Part shown: piece after piece, positions 1 to 6,255 of the stretch
Layout: every line of letters starts with the position of its first letter
How positions within the stretch are numbered: the first letter of the stretch is position 1
NCBI GenBank assembly: GCA_000715855.1
Contig: KL571201.1
Span: 1 to 19,798, forward strand
Direction of reading: 5' to 3'
Length of the DNA stretch: 19,798 nt
Source of the DNA: Actinoplanes liguriensis
GTDB taxonomy: Bacteria > Actinomycetota > Actinomycetes > Mycobacteriales > Micromonosporaceae
Notes under the pieces: generated by a model
Database searches by the model: none
Seen by the model: only the letters and a program-made list of their open reading frames with translations
What the model was told of the DNA's origin: nothing
Position numbers and translations under genes: made by a program

Positions 1-86
1 CGACGATGTCCAGGTGCCCGACGTGCCGGCGTACTCCTGGTGGAAGACAGGGGCCGCTGTACCGCGGTCAGCGAACAGGGGCAGAC
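1..86. other. Left-edge stretch with no supported gene
   Basis: This lies downstream of the ABC ATPase and its terminator. All frames are open for short distances, but none shows a start with a ribosome binding site or a recognisable domain. One plus frame from base 2 has G/C-rich third positions, so it could be the edge of a neighbouring gene, but it then runs on through the terminator and into the ATPase antisense. I assign nothing here. Confidence 0.3.
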
Positions 87-112
87 GGCGAGACGGCCCG
101 GGCCGCCTCGCC
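87..112 (-). terminator. Hairpin terminator of the ABC importer operon
   Basis: Two 12-base arms (87-98 and 101-112) pair around a 2-base centre. On the minus-strand transcript the single imperfection is a G-U wobble. It sits 5 bases past the TAA of the ATPase gene. There is no clear U-tract, as is common for actinobacterial terminators. Confidence 0.6.
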
Positions 113-117
113 CTCTA

Positions 118-894
118 TTACTTGGCCGCAGCCTTCTTGGCGAGCTGGATCTGCTCGTACACCCGCGTCCGCAACTCGATGAACCTCGGATCCGCCCGGG
201 TGTGCAGCTGATCCCGCTCAGCGGGCAGGTCCACCACGAGCTCGTCCTGCACCACGGTCGGCGACGACGACAGCATGACCACGCGCCGCCCGAGGTAGAC
301 CGCCTCGTCGATGTCGTGCGTGACGAACAGCACGGTCACCTTGAGCCGCTGCCACAGCGCCCGGACCAGGTCTTCCAGGTCGGCCCGGGTTTGCGCGTCG
401 ACGGCCGCGAACGGCTCGTCCATCAGCAGCGTCTGCGGCTCGTACGCGACCGCGCGGGCGATCGCCACGCGCTGCTGCATGCCGCCGGAGAGCTGCCACG
501 GGTACGCCGACGCGGTGCCGCTGAGGCCGACCGCGTCGAGTGCCGTGTCGACCAGCGTCTTGCGGCGGGCGCGGTCGACCTTCTTCTGCTTGAGCGGCAG
601 TTCGACGTTGTCCCGCACGCTCATCCAGGGGAACAGGCTGCGCCCGTACTCCTGGAAGACGACGGCCATGCCGGGTGGCGGCCCGGTGACCGGGTTGCCG
701 TTGACCTTGACCGACCCGGAGGTCGGCGTGAGCAGGCCGGAGATGCAGCGCAGCAGCGTGGTCTTGCCGCAGCCGGACGGGCCGACGAGGCAGACCAGGT
801 CGCCGTTGTCGACGGTGAAGGTGAGGTCGCGCAGCGCCTCGACCTCCCGGCTGCCGGAACTGTAGACCTTTCGCAGGCCTTTCACTTCGAGCAT
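118..894 (-). CDS. ABC transporter ATP-binding protein, nitrate/sulfonate/taurine (SsuB/TauB) type
   Basis: The cytoplasmic ATPase of the importer, 258 residues, the usual length for SsuB/TauB/NrtD proteins. Walker A GPSGCGKTT is at residues 38-46, the Q-loop glutamine at 81 (VFQEYGRSLFPWM), the signature LSGGMQQR at 135-142, Walker B LLMDEP at 156-161 and the switch histidine at 193. The FQ...LFPW segment is typical of this subfamily. The ATG at 894 is preceded by AGGAGGG, which overlaps the stop codon of the upstream permease, so translation is probably coupled. It is the last gene of the operon and is followed by a hairpin. The substrate cannot be read from the ATPase; the neighbouring IclR regulator makes an organic acid at least as likely as a sulfonate. 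Confidence 0.93.
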   Translation of the reverse strand: MLEVKGLRKVYSSGSREVEALRDLTFTVDNGDLVCLVGPSGCGKTTLLRCISGLLTPTSGSVKVNGNPVTGPPPGMAVVFQEYGRSLFPWMSVRDNVELPLKQKKVDRARRKTLVDTALDAVGLSGTASAYPWQLSGGMQQRVAIARAVAYEPQTLLMDEPFAAVDAQTRADLEDLVRALWQRLKVTVLFVTHDIDEAVYLGRRVVMLSSSPTVVQDELVVDLPAERDQLHTRADPRFIELRTRVYEQIQLAKKAAAK

Positions 895-904
895 TGTGGC
901 CCTC

Positions 905-1681
905 CTATCCGGCCCGGCGCTGCGCCGCGCGCAGCCCCTCGTACCACCGCAGCGCCCACCGTTCGGCGAGCCGGAACAACAGCGAGAGTGCGAAGCCGAG
1001 GAGGCCGAGCAGGATGATCCCGCTCCACATCTCCGGGATCGCGAAGCTGCGCTGGAACTGCACGATCGTGAAGCCGAGACCGTTGCTGGACGCGAACATC
1101 TCGCTGATCACCATCAGGATGATCGCGATGGAGAGCGCCTGACGCAGGCCGGCCGCGATCTGCGGGGAGGCCGACGGCAGGATCACCCGGGTGAGCCGGG
1201 CGGTGCCGGTCACCCCGTAGGCGCGGGCGGTGTCCAGCACCACGCTGTCGGTCGCGCGCACCCCTTCCACCGTGTTGAGCAGGATCGGCCAGATGCAGCC
1301 GAACACGATGACGATCACCTTCATGCCGTCGCCGATCCCGGCGAACAGCATGATCACCGGTACCAGGACCGGCGGCGGGATGGCCCGGAAGAACTCCAGG
1401 ACCGGTTCGAGGACGGCGCGTAGCCGCCGGTTGAGACCGATCGCCACGCCGAGCCCGATTCCGATCAGGGCGGCCAGCAGGTATCCGACGAGCAGGCGGA
1501 GCAGGCTGGGCACCACGTCGGTGCGCAACCGGTCCAGGGTCCAGGTGTCACCGAACGCGGTCAGGATGGTGCGCAGCGGCGGCGAGTAGAAGTTCTCGCT
1601 GCCGCTGCTGAGGAGGTACCACCCGGCGAACAGCACGATCGGAAGGGCGAGGGCAAAACCCAATTTCCGCAGTACGGCCAT
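905..1681 (-). CDS. ABC transporter permease, SsuC/TauC type (second permease)
   Basis: An integral membrane subunit of 258 residues with about six hydrophobic segments. The block FFRAIPPPVLVPVIMLFAG (residues 98-116) is characteristic of the nitrate/sulfonate/taurine permease family, and an EAA-like loop that docks on the ATPase lies around residues 150-178 (DTARAYGV...ILPSASPQI). The ATG at 1681 overlaps the TAA of the upstream permease (TAATG), and GAGGTGAG lies just upstream, so translation is coupled. A much longer open frame continues upstream through 2779, but that extension is antisense/out-of-frame reading plus adapter and is not part of this protein. It differs clearly in sequence from the first permease, so the channel is probably a heterodimer. 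Confidence 0.9.
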   Translation of the reverse strand: MAVLRKLGFALALPIVLFAGWYLLSSGSENFYSPPLRTILTAFGDTWTLDRLRTDVVPSLLRLLVGYLLAALIGIGLGVAIGLNRRLRAVLEPVLEFFRAIPPPVLVPVIMLFAGIGDGMKVIVIVFGCIWPILLNTVEGVRATDSVVLDTARAYGVTGTARLTRVILPSASPQIAAGLRQALSIAIILMVISEMFASSNGLGFTIVQFQRSFAIPEMWSGIILLGLLGFALSLLFRLAERWALRWYEGLRAAQRRAG

Positions 1682-2207
1682 TAAAGGCTCACCTCGCCCC
1701 GGACTGACTGGTGCCAGGCGAGCAGGCGGCGCTCGCCGGTACGAGTCAGCACGTTGATGATCACGCCGAGCGCGCCGGTCACCACGATCAGCGCGTACAT
1801 GGTCGCCACCGCGTCCGAGGCCTGCGCGGTCGCGATCTCCTTGCCCAGCCCGGGCGCGCCGATCACCAGTTCGGCGGTGATCGCCAGGACCAGGGCCACC
1901 GAGGCGGCGAGCCGGAAACCGGTGAAGACGTACGGCAGGGCGGTCGGCCAGAGGACGTAGCGCACCCGGCCCCACGCGGAGAACCGGAAGCTGCGAGCGG
2001 TCTCCTCGGCGACCGGGTCGACGTCCGCGACGCCGTACAGGACCTGAACCAGGACCTGCCAGAACGAGGCGTAGCAGACCAGCAGCAGGGTCGAGCCCAG
2101 CTCGGTGCCGTAGAGCAGCACGGCGAGCGGGATCAGCGCGACCGACGGGATCGGCCGCAGGAACTCCACGGTCGAGGCGGTCAGCGCGCGCAGCACCGGC
2201 ACCGAGC
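1681..2207 (-). CDS. ABC transporter permease (first), C-terminal piece of an adapter-broken gene
   Basis: About 175 residues covering the C-terminal three quarters of a second SsuC/TauC-type permease. The family block VEFLRPIPSVALIPLAVLLYG and the EAA loop (EETARSFRFSAWGRVRYVLWP) are both present. The apparent GTG start at 2202 is not real: the frame continues upstream to Gly-Ser and then hits 16 bases of sequencing adapter at 2208-2223. The N-terminal piece lies on the other side in a different frame. Compared with the family, about 20-30 residues around the second transmembrane segment are missing. I infer that the gene is intact in the organism and broken only in this assembly. It ends in a TAATG overlap with the next permease. 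Confidence 0.8.
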
Positions 2208-2223
2208 CTGTCTCTTATACACA
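2208..2223 (+). other. Nextera/Tn5 mosaic-end adapter remnant inside a permease gene
   Basis: CTGTCTCTTATACACA matches 16 of the 19 bases of the Tn5 mosaic end used in Nextera libraries. There is no transposase gene or IS50 sequence beside it, so this is library adapter left in the assembly. Read on the minus strand it encodes the well-known artefact peptide CIRDR. It joins two pieces of one permease gene out of frame, with a short stretch lost. Confidence 0.93.
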
Positions 2224-2404
2224 GCGACTGCCAGAAGACGGGGGTGCTCACCTCGTCGGCGAGCGCGGACGCGATCCGGCTGGTCGGCGGCAGGAACCGC
2301 TCGTCGACCAGGCCGATGCGCGGCAGCAGTTCGAGAATGAGAAGCAACCCGGCCAGCCCGGCGAGGCCGAGCAGGACCGGGTTGCCACGACGAGCGGATG
2401 TCAC
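2224..2404 (-). CDS. ABC transporter permease (first), N-terminal piece of an adapter-broken gene
   Basis: About 60 residues from a GTG at 2404 to the adapter. The GTG overlaps the TGA of the binding-protein gene as GTGA, the usual operon coupling. The peptide begins VTSARRGNPVLLGLAG, has one long hydrophobic segment (LAGLAGLLLILELLPRIG), and then the motif FLPPTSRIASAL...VFWQSL, which matches the N-terminus of SsuC/TauC permeases just before transmembrane segment 2. The frame then runs into adapter and would continue as nonsense. It belongs with the 1681-2207 piece as one gene of an estimated 255-265 residues. Confidence 0.78.
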
Positions 2405-3369
2405 GGCAGCAGCTTGCCCAGGTCCGGGGCGCTGGCGAAGATGCCGTCCTTGGTGCCGAGGTCGGCGACCTTCTGCACGGACGCCTTGTTGATCTCGGTG
2501 GGCCACTTCGGCAGGACCACGGCGGCGCGCGTCTTGTCGTCGATCTTCGTGTACGTGGTCAGGATCTGCCGCACCTCGTCCGGGTGGGCGTCCGAGTAGG
2601 TCAGCGACTCGTTGATCGCCTCGGTGAAGCGCTTGACCAGGTCGGGCTTGTCGGCGATCAGCTTCTGCGAGGTGAAGTAGGCCGCGATGGTCAGCTTCGG
2701 GTCGATGTCCACGAAGGTCGAGGCGATCTCCGTGCCACCGGCCGCCTTGATCGCGGAGAGCTGCGGCTCGACGACCCACGCGGCGTCGATGTCGCCCTTC
2801 TCCAGGGCGGCCTGCATGTTCGGGAACGGCATCTCGACGAAGTTGACGGCCTTGTCGTCACCACCGGCCAGGCGCACCGAGTTGCGGGTCGCGGTGTCAC
2901 CGATGTTCTTCAGCGTGTTGACCGAGACCTTCTTGCCGACCAGGTCCTTGGCGGTCTTGATCGGGCTGCCGGCCTTGACGACCAGGGCGCCGAAGTCCTT
3001 GCCCTGCTCGCCGACCGTCGAGACGCCGGCCGCGATCGCCTTGATCGGCACGTTCTTGGTCTGGGCGATCATCAGCGAGGTCAGGTTGGAGAACCCGAAC
3101 TGGAAGCTGTTGCTGACCACGCCGGGCACGATGGCCGCGCCACCCTGGCCGGACTCGAGCTTGAGCTCGATGTTGCGGGACTTGAAGAAGCCCTTCGACT
3201 GGCCCAGGTAGATCGGGGCCACGTCGATGATCGGGATGACCCCGACCGTCACGTTGTCCACGCCCCCGGAGGAGCCACCGGACCCGTTTGAGTCCTTGTC
3301 CGAACCGCAGGCCGCGACCGTGCTGGCCACCAGCGCCAGTGCCAGGCCCGCGATCAAACGCCGCCGCAT
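2401..3369 (-). CDS. ABC transporter substrate-binding lipoprotein (NMT1/SsuA-like)
   Basis: A 322-residue secreted solute receptor. It has an N-terminal signal (MRRRLIAG, then a hydrophobic core), a lipobox ending at Cys21 (TVAAC) and a Gly/Ser linker, so it should be tethered outside the membrane. The body opens with VTVGVIPIIDVAPIYLGQSKG, the typical start of the NMT1/THI5-SsuA fold, and contains the AALEKGDIDAAWVVEP segment that lines the ligand cleft in this family. The ATG at 3369 follows GGAGGAA at good spacing. It is the first gene of the operon (binding protein, two permeases, ATPase) and diverges from an IclR regulator. The ligand is unknown: family members bind sulfonates, nitrate, pyrimidine precursors or aromatic acids such as phthalate. 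Confidence 0.9.
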   Translation of the reverse strand: MRRRLIAGLALALVASTVAACGSDKDSNGSGGSSGGVDNVTVGVIPIIDVAPIYLGQSKGFFKSRNIELKLESGQGGAAIVPGVVSNSFQFGFSNLTSLMIAQTKNVPIKAIAAGVSTVGEQGKDFGALVVKAGSPIKTAKDLVGKKVSVNTLKNIGDTATRNSVRLAGGDDKAVNFVEMPFPNMQAALEKGDIDAAWVVEPQLSAIKAAGGTEIASTFVDIDPKLTIAAYFTSQKLIADKPDLVKRFTEAINESLTYSDAHPDEVRQILTTYTKIDDKTRAAVVLPKWPTEINKASVQKVADLGTKDGIFASAPDLGKLLP

Positions 3370-3409
3370 ATCTATTCCTCCGTAAAATGTGTGCGCATGA
3401 CGAACGGAA

Positions 3410-3424
3410 GTTCTCAGAGAGAAC
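3410..3424. promoter_or_regulatory. Palindromic candidate operator between the ABC operon and iclR-type gene
   Basis: GTTCTC-AGA-GAGAAC is a perfect inverted repeat with 6-base arms and a 3-base centre. It lies in the 102-base gap between divergent genes, directly upstream of a TAGGAT -10-like hexamer at 3427-3432. The IclR family binds short palindromes of this size, so this is a likely site for control of both directions. No DNA-binding data are visible. Confidence 0.5.
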
Positions 3425-3426
3425 GC

Positions 3427-3432
3427 TAGGAT
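3427..3432 (+). promoter_or_regulatory. Candidate -10 box for the iclR-type gene
   Basis: TAGGAT fits the actinobacterial TANNNT -10 pattern. A start of transcription about 7 bases later would lie past the GTG at 3433, which supports the ATG at 3472 as the translation start. I see no good -35; the palindrome occupies most of the spacer. Confidence 0.35.
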
Positions 3433-3471
3433 GTGGCTCGTGTCACGTCAACGATTTGGGTCGATCATCCG

Positions 3472-4257
3472 ATGACGCGGGAACCGTACTACGTTCAGTC
3501 GCTGGAGCGAGGACTGGCGGTGATCCGTGCATTTGACGCGGAACACCGCGAACTGACCCTCAGCGACGTCGCCCGGCAGTGCGGGCTGACCCGTGCGGCG
3601 GCCCGCCGGTTCCTGCTCACGCTGACCGATCTCGGCTATGTCCGGACCGACGGCCGCCTGTTCTCGCTGACCCCTCGGGTGCTCGAGCTCGGGTATGCCT
3701 TCCTGGGCGGACTGACCCTGCCCGAGGTGGCCGAGCCACACATGGAACGCCTGGTCGCCGAGGTGCGCGAGTCCTGCTCGCTGTCCGTTCTCGACGGTGA
3801 CGACATCGTCTACGTGAGCCGGGTTCCGACCAGCCGGATCATGCGCGTCGCGATCAACGTCGGAACCCGATTTCCCGCGTACGCGACGTCGATGGGCCGC
3901 GTCCTGCTGGCCGCGCTGCCCGGGGCGGAGCTCGACGCGTACCTGGACCGGGCCAAGCTGGAGCCGCTCACCGATCGGACCATCTGCTCGCCCGGCGCCC
4001 TCCGGGAAGAGCTCTTGCGCGTACGCGCGGACGGGCACGCCATCGTCGACCAGGAGCTGGAGGAGGGTCTGCGGGCGATCGCCGCCCCGATCCGGGATCG
4101 TTCCGGGGCGGCGGCCGGGGCGCTCAACGTCTCCGTCCACGCCGCCCGCGCGACGGTCGACTCGATCCGGGAGCGCCTGCTCCCGCCGCTGCTGACGGCC
4201 GCCGCGGCGATCGAGGCCGACCTGCGGATCGCCGCTCCGCGCCGAGCCGGCGGGTGA
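3472..4257 (+). CDS. IclR family transcriptional regulator (PcaR/PobR-like subgroup)
   Basis: A DNA-binding regulator of 261 residues from ATG 3472. A GTG at 3433 would add 13 residues but falls upstream of the likely transcription start. The N-terminal winged helix-turn-helix (VQSLERGLAVIRAF, then LSDVARQCGLTRAAARRFLLTL) is followed by the IclR effector domain with SLSVLDGDDIVYVSRVP, VGTRFPAYATSMGRVLLAAL and the late VDQELEEGLRAIAAPIRDR block. The YYVQSLERGLAVI opening and LTRAAARRFLLTL helix are typical of regulators of protocatechuate and 4-hydroxybenzoate catabolism. It diverges from the ABC operon with a palindrome between them, so it probably controls that importer and perhaps itself. 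An aromatic-acid effector is an inference from subgroup likeness only. Confidence 0.9.
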   Translation: MTREPYYVQSLERGLAVIRAFDAEHRELTLSDVARQCGLTRAAARRFLLTLTDLGYVRTDGRLFSLTPRVLELGYAFLGGLTLPEVAEPHMERLVAEVRESCSLSVLDGDDIVYVSRVPTSRIMRVAINVGTRFPAYATSMGRVLLAALPGAELDAYLDRAKLEPLTDRTICSPGALREELLRVRADGHAIVDQELEEGLRAIAAPIRDRSGAAAGALNVSVHAARATVDSIRERLLPPLLTAAAAIEADLRIAAPRRAGG

Positions 4258-4295
4258 CCCGGCGGTGGTCGAGCGCGCCCATCGGCCCCACCTCG

Positions 4296-4307
4296 GAGAG
4301 CGCTCTC
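4296..4307. promoter_or_regulatory. 12-bp perfect palindrome resembling LacI-family operators
   Basis: GAGAGCGCTCTC is self-complementary with the central GCGC typical of LacI-family sites (compare the CebR box TGGGAGCGCTCCCA). It is 39 bases past the IclR stop and 179 bases before the MFS start. It could be an operator for a distant regulator or chance in GC-rich DNA. Confidence 0.3.
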
Positions 4308-4442
4308 GGCCAGCCGATATTCACAGGTGTGGTTTTCGCCACTGCGGCCCGCAACGTGGACGTAGGCGGCCGCTGACAGCTCGTACCGTGGCCGTTTTTG
4401 ATCGGGTTCTTGACGTTTGACGCGTGGATAGTTGCATCGCGG

Positions 4443-4458
4443 ATCGAACCCGTTCGAT
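4443..4458. promoter_or_regulatory. Inverted-repeat candidate operator of the MFS unit
   Basis: ATCGAAC-CC-GTTCGAT has perfect 7-base arms around a 2-base centre, 28 bases before the MFS ATG. Its place between a possible -35 (TTGACG at 4417-4422) and the ribosome binding site suits a repressor site. The cognate regulator is not identified; the neighbouring IclR protein is one candidate, though the arms differ from the 3410-3424 palindrome. Confidence 0.4.
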
Positions 4459-4486
4459 GATGGGCGCCTGAGGGGAGGCGTCAAAA

Positions 4487-5890
4487 ATGTCCCTGTTATC
4501 CGCGCTCGATCACAAACACACCGTGGCACCTGAGGGTTACAGCCGGTGGTTGATCCCACCGGCCGCGCTCGCCGTGCACCTCTGCATCGGCCAGGTCTAC
4601 GCCACCAGCGTCTACAAGAACTCGTTCATCGCCCACTTCGACAGCAGCCAGACGTCGATCGGCATCATCTTCAGCATCGCGATCGTCATGCTCGGGCTCT
4701 CCGCCGCGATCGGCGGCACCTGGGTGGAGCGCAACGGCCCGCGCAAGGCCATGTTCGTCTCCGCCTGCTTCTGGGCGGCCGGCTTCCTGGTCAGCGCGCT
4801 CGGCATCGGCACCGGCCAGCTGTGGCTGGTCTACCTGGGCTACGGCGTGCTCGGCGGGATCGGCCTCGGCATCGGCTACATCTCGCCGGTCTCCACGCTG
4901 ATCAAATGGTTCCCGGACCGGCCCGGCCTGGCCACCGGTCTGGCGATCATGGGCTTCGGCGGCGGCGCGCTGGTCGCCAGCCCGGCGTCGCGGCAACTGC
5001 TGTCGTACTACGACTCCGGCTACGACTCCAGCGTGTCGACCTCGGTCGCCGACGGTCACGCCCTGGTCCTGCTCTTCCTCACGCTCGGTATCGGTTACTT
5101 CCTGATCATGATGTTCGGCGTCGCCAACATCCGGGTGCCCGCGCCCGGCTGGCGCCCGGCCGGCTGGGACCCGGCGACCGCGAAGGTCAAGCCGATGATC
5201 ACCACCGCCAGCGTGTCCGCCGCCAACGCGATCAAGTCCCGCTCGTTCTGGCTGCTCTGGGTCGTGCTGTTCTGCAACGTGACGGCCGGCATCGGCATCC
5301 TCGAACAGGCCAGCCCGATGATCCAGGACTTCTTCCGGGAGAACGGCACGTCCGCGGTCGCGGTCGCCGCCGCCGGTGGATTCGTCGGCGTGCTGTCGCT
5401 GTTCAACATGGCCGGCCGGTTCGCCTGGTCGACGACGTCCGACCTGATCGGCCGCAAGCCCATCTACATGGTGTACCTGGGCGTCGGCATGGTGCTGTAC
5501 CTGCTCCTGGCCACGGTCGGCGACTCCGCGATCCCGCTGTTCGTCCTGCTCGCCGGCGTGATCCTGTCGTTCTACGGCGGTGGTTTCGCCACGGTCCCCG
5601 CCTACCTGCGTGACCTCTTCGGCACGTACCAGGTCGGCGCCATCCACGGCCGCCTGCTCACCGCGTGGTCCGCGGCCGGCGTCGCGGGCCCGCTGATCGT
5701 CAACGGCTTCCTCGACGCCGAGGGCAAACCGGGCACCCTGACGTCGTCCGCCTACCAGCCGGCCCTGCTCACCATGGTCGGCGTCCTGGCTGTCGGCTTC
5801 GTCGCCAACCTCCTGATCCGCCCCGTCCCGGCCGCCCTGCACGAGCCCGCGGCCGCCACGTCCGCCCTTGAGAAGGAGGCCGCCGCATGA
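4487..5890 (+). CDS. OFA (oxalate/formate antiporter) family MFS transporter
   Basis: A 467-residue membrane carrier with about 12 hydrophobic segments. The N-terminal IPPAALAVHLCIGQVYATSVY is the usual first helix of the OFA family. A TLIKWFPDRPGLATGLAIMGFGGGAL segment lies after helix 4, and the second half carries the conserved WLLWVVLFCNVTAGIGIL and GRFAWSTTSDLIGRKPIY. Members move small carboxylates such as oxalate, formate or pyruvate; the substrate here is not decided by sequence. GGGGAGG sits 8 bases before the ATG. The stop overlaps the start of a 56-residue membrane protein as ATGA, and that pairing is recurrent for actinobacterial OFA carriers. An IclR gene of aromatic-acid type precedes it, which would suit an organic-acid substrate. 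Confidence 0.9.
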   Translation: MSLLSALDHKHTVAPEGYSRWLIPPAALAVHLCIGQVYATSVYKNSFIAHFDSSQTSIGIIFSIAIVMLGLSAAIGGTWVERNGPRKAMFVSACFWAAGFLVSALGIGTGQLWLVYLGYGVLGGIGLGIGYISPVSTLIKWFPDRPGLATGLAIMGFGGGALVASPASRQLLSYYDSGYDSSVSTSVADGHALVLLFLTLGIGYFLIMMFGVANIRVPAPGWRPAGWDPATAKVKPMITTASVSAANAIKSRSFWLLWVVLFCNVTAGIGILEQASPMIQDFFRENGTSAVAVAAAGGFVGVLSLFNMAGRFAWSTTSDLIGRKPIYMVYLGVGMVLYLLLATVGDSAIPLFVLLAGVILSFYGGGFATVPAYLRDLFGTYQVGAIHGRLLTAWSAAGVAGPLIVNGFLDAEGKPGTLTSSAYQPALLTMVGVLAVGFVANLLIRPVPAALHEPAAATSALEKEAAA

Positions 5891-6057
5891 GCGAGCTCGC
5901 CGGCGAATCCTCAGGCTCCGCCGAACGCCCGGAGAGCGGCGCAGGTGGCGGCATGAGCACGTCCACGGTCCGCCTCGCCGTCTCCTGGGCCCTGGTCGCG
6001 CTCCTGCTCGGCTACGGCATCGTCCAGACCGTCATCACCGCCGCCAAGCTCTTCTGA
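5887..6057 (+). CDS. Small single-helix protein, candidate MFS transporter small subunit
   Basis: A 56-residue ORF too short for usual gene calling. It starts at the ATG overlapping the MFS stop (ATGA). The first 22 residues are polar and Ser/Gly/Glu-rich. From Met23 comes STSTVRLAVSWALVALLLGYG, a single transmembrane helix, ending IVQTVITAAKLF. The last part fits the short proteins annotated as 'MFS transporter small subunit' next to OFA carriers (Trp-containing helix, then a short KLF-type tail). Met23 could be an internal start giving a 34-residue form closer to the family's usual size. It probably binds or stabilises the carrier; that role is inferred from conserved pairing. Third positions are strongly G/C, supporting real coding. 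Confidence 0.82.
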   Translation: MSELAGESSGSAERPESGAGGGMSTSTVRLAVSWALVALLLGYGIVQTVITAAKLF

Positions 6058-6063
6058 CAACGC

Positions 6064-6107
6064 CGATCTGCGCACCCTGAATCTTTGGCCGCAGGGTGCG
6101 CGGATCG
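6064..6107 (+). terminator. Strong hairpin terminator after the MFS unit
   Basis: Arms 6064-6079 and 6092-6107 form a 16-base stem with one G-U wobble in the RNA and a 12-base loop. It begins 6 bases past the small-subunit stop and has no U-tract. It isolates the carrier unit from the downstream accessory genes. Confidence 0.75.
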
Positions 6108-6219
6108 ACTCAGCTCGCGGTTGCCGGATCCCGAGACTTCTCCTTTGCTCCCACCGTCCTCCCCCGCCTCACCATGCTGGAGTGGACGGCAGTACTCCTG
6201 ACGCACTTGACCTCTAACT

Positions 6220-6255
6220 TTGCATAACCTGCAAGGTATCGTGCAGGTTATGCAA
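6220..6255. promoter_or_regulatory. Perfect 14-bp inverted repeat over the start of the HTH-nucleotidyltransferase gene
   Basis: The left arm TTGCATAACCTGCA (6220-6233) and right arm TGCAGGTTATGCAA (6242-6255) are exact reverse complements around an 8-base spacer. The right arm contains the likely ATG at 6250. The spacer and arm edge hold TATCGT (6237-6242), a TANNNT box placed 7 bases before that ATG, which would give a leaderless mRNA. A regulator bound here would block both promoter and start. The first gene's own helix-turn-helix is the obvious candidate for autoregulation. Confidence 0.7.

Larger units (their letters stand above)
4258..4486. other. 229-bp gap upstream of the MFS gene with two palindromes
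   Basis: No gene is visible. It contains a perfect 12-base palindrome at 4296-4307, a second 16-base inverted repeat at 4443-4458 close to the MFS start, and TTGACG hexamers at 4410-4415 and 4417-4422 that could serve as -35 boxes. No convincing -10 is spaced correctly. GGGGAGG at 4472-4478 is the ribosome binding site of the MFS gene. Confidence 0.45.

Noticed and set aside
2208..2223. A Tn5/IS50 insertion in the organism
   Set aside because: Only the mosaic end is present. There is no transposase, no IS50 sequence and no 9-bp target duplication, and the same motif recurs at 14583 and at the contig end, as expected for library adapters.
905..2779. A 624-residue minus-strand open frame
   Set aside because: It strings together antisense reading of the binding-protein gene, the permease N-terminus, adapter-coded CIRDR, out-of-frame permease and finally the true second permease. 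Only 905-1681 and 2224-2404 in it are real coding.
3433..3471. GTG at 3433 as the start of the IclR gene
   Set aside because: It lies directly at the -10-like TAGGAT, so it is probably upstream of the transcript start; the family normally begins close to YYVQSLERG.
4496..5842. A 448-residue minus-strand open frame opposite the MFS gene
   Set aside because: Low-complexity Asp/Gly/Arg-rich translation, typical of the antisense of a membrane protein gene in GC-rich DNA.
6220..6249. TTG at 6220 as the start of the HTH-MNT gene
   Set aside because: It adds ten residues coded by the inverted repeat and has no ribosome site. The ATG at 6250 suits the domain boundary and a leaderless start.
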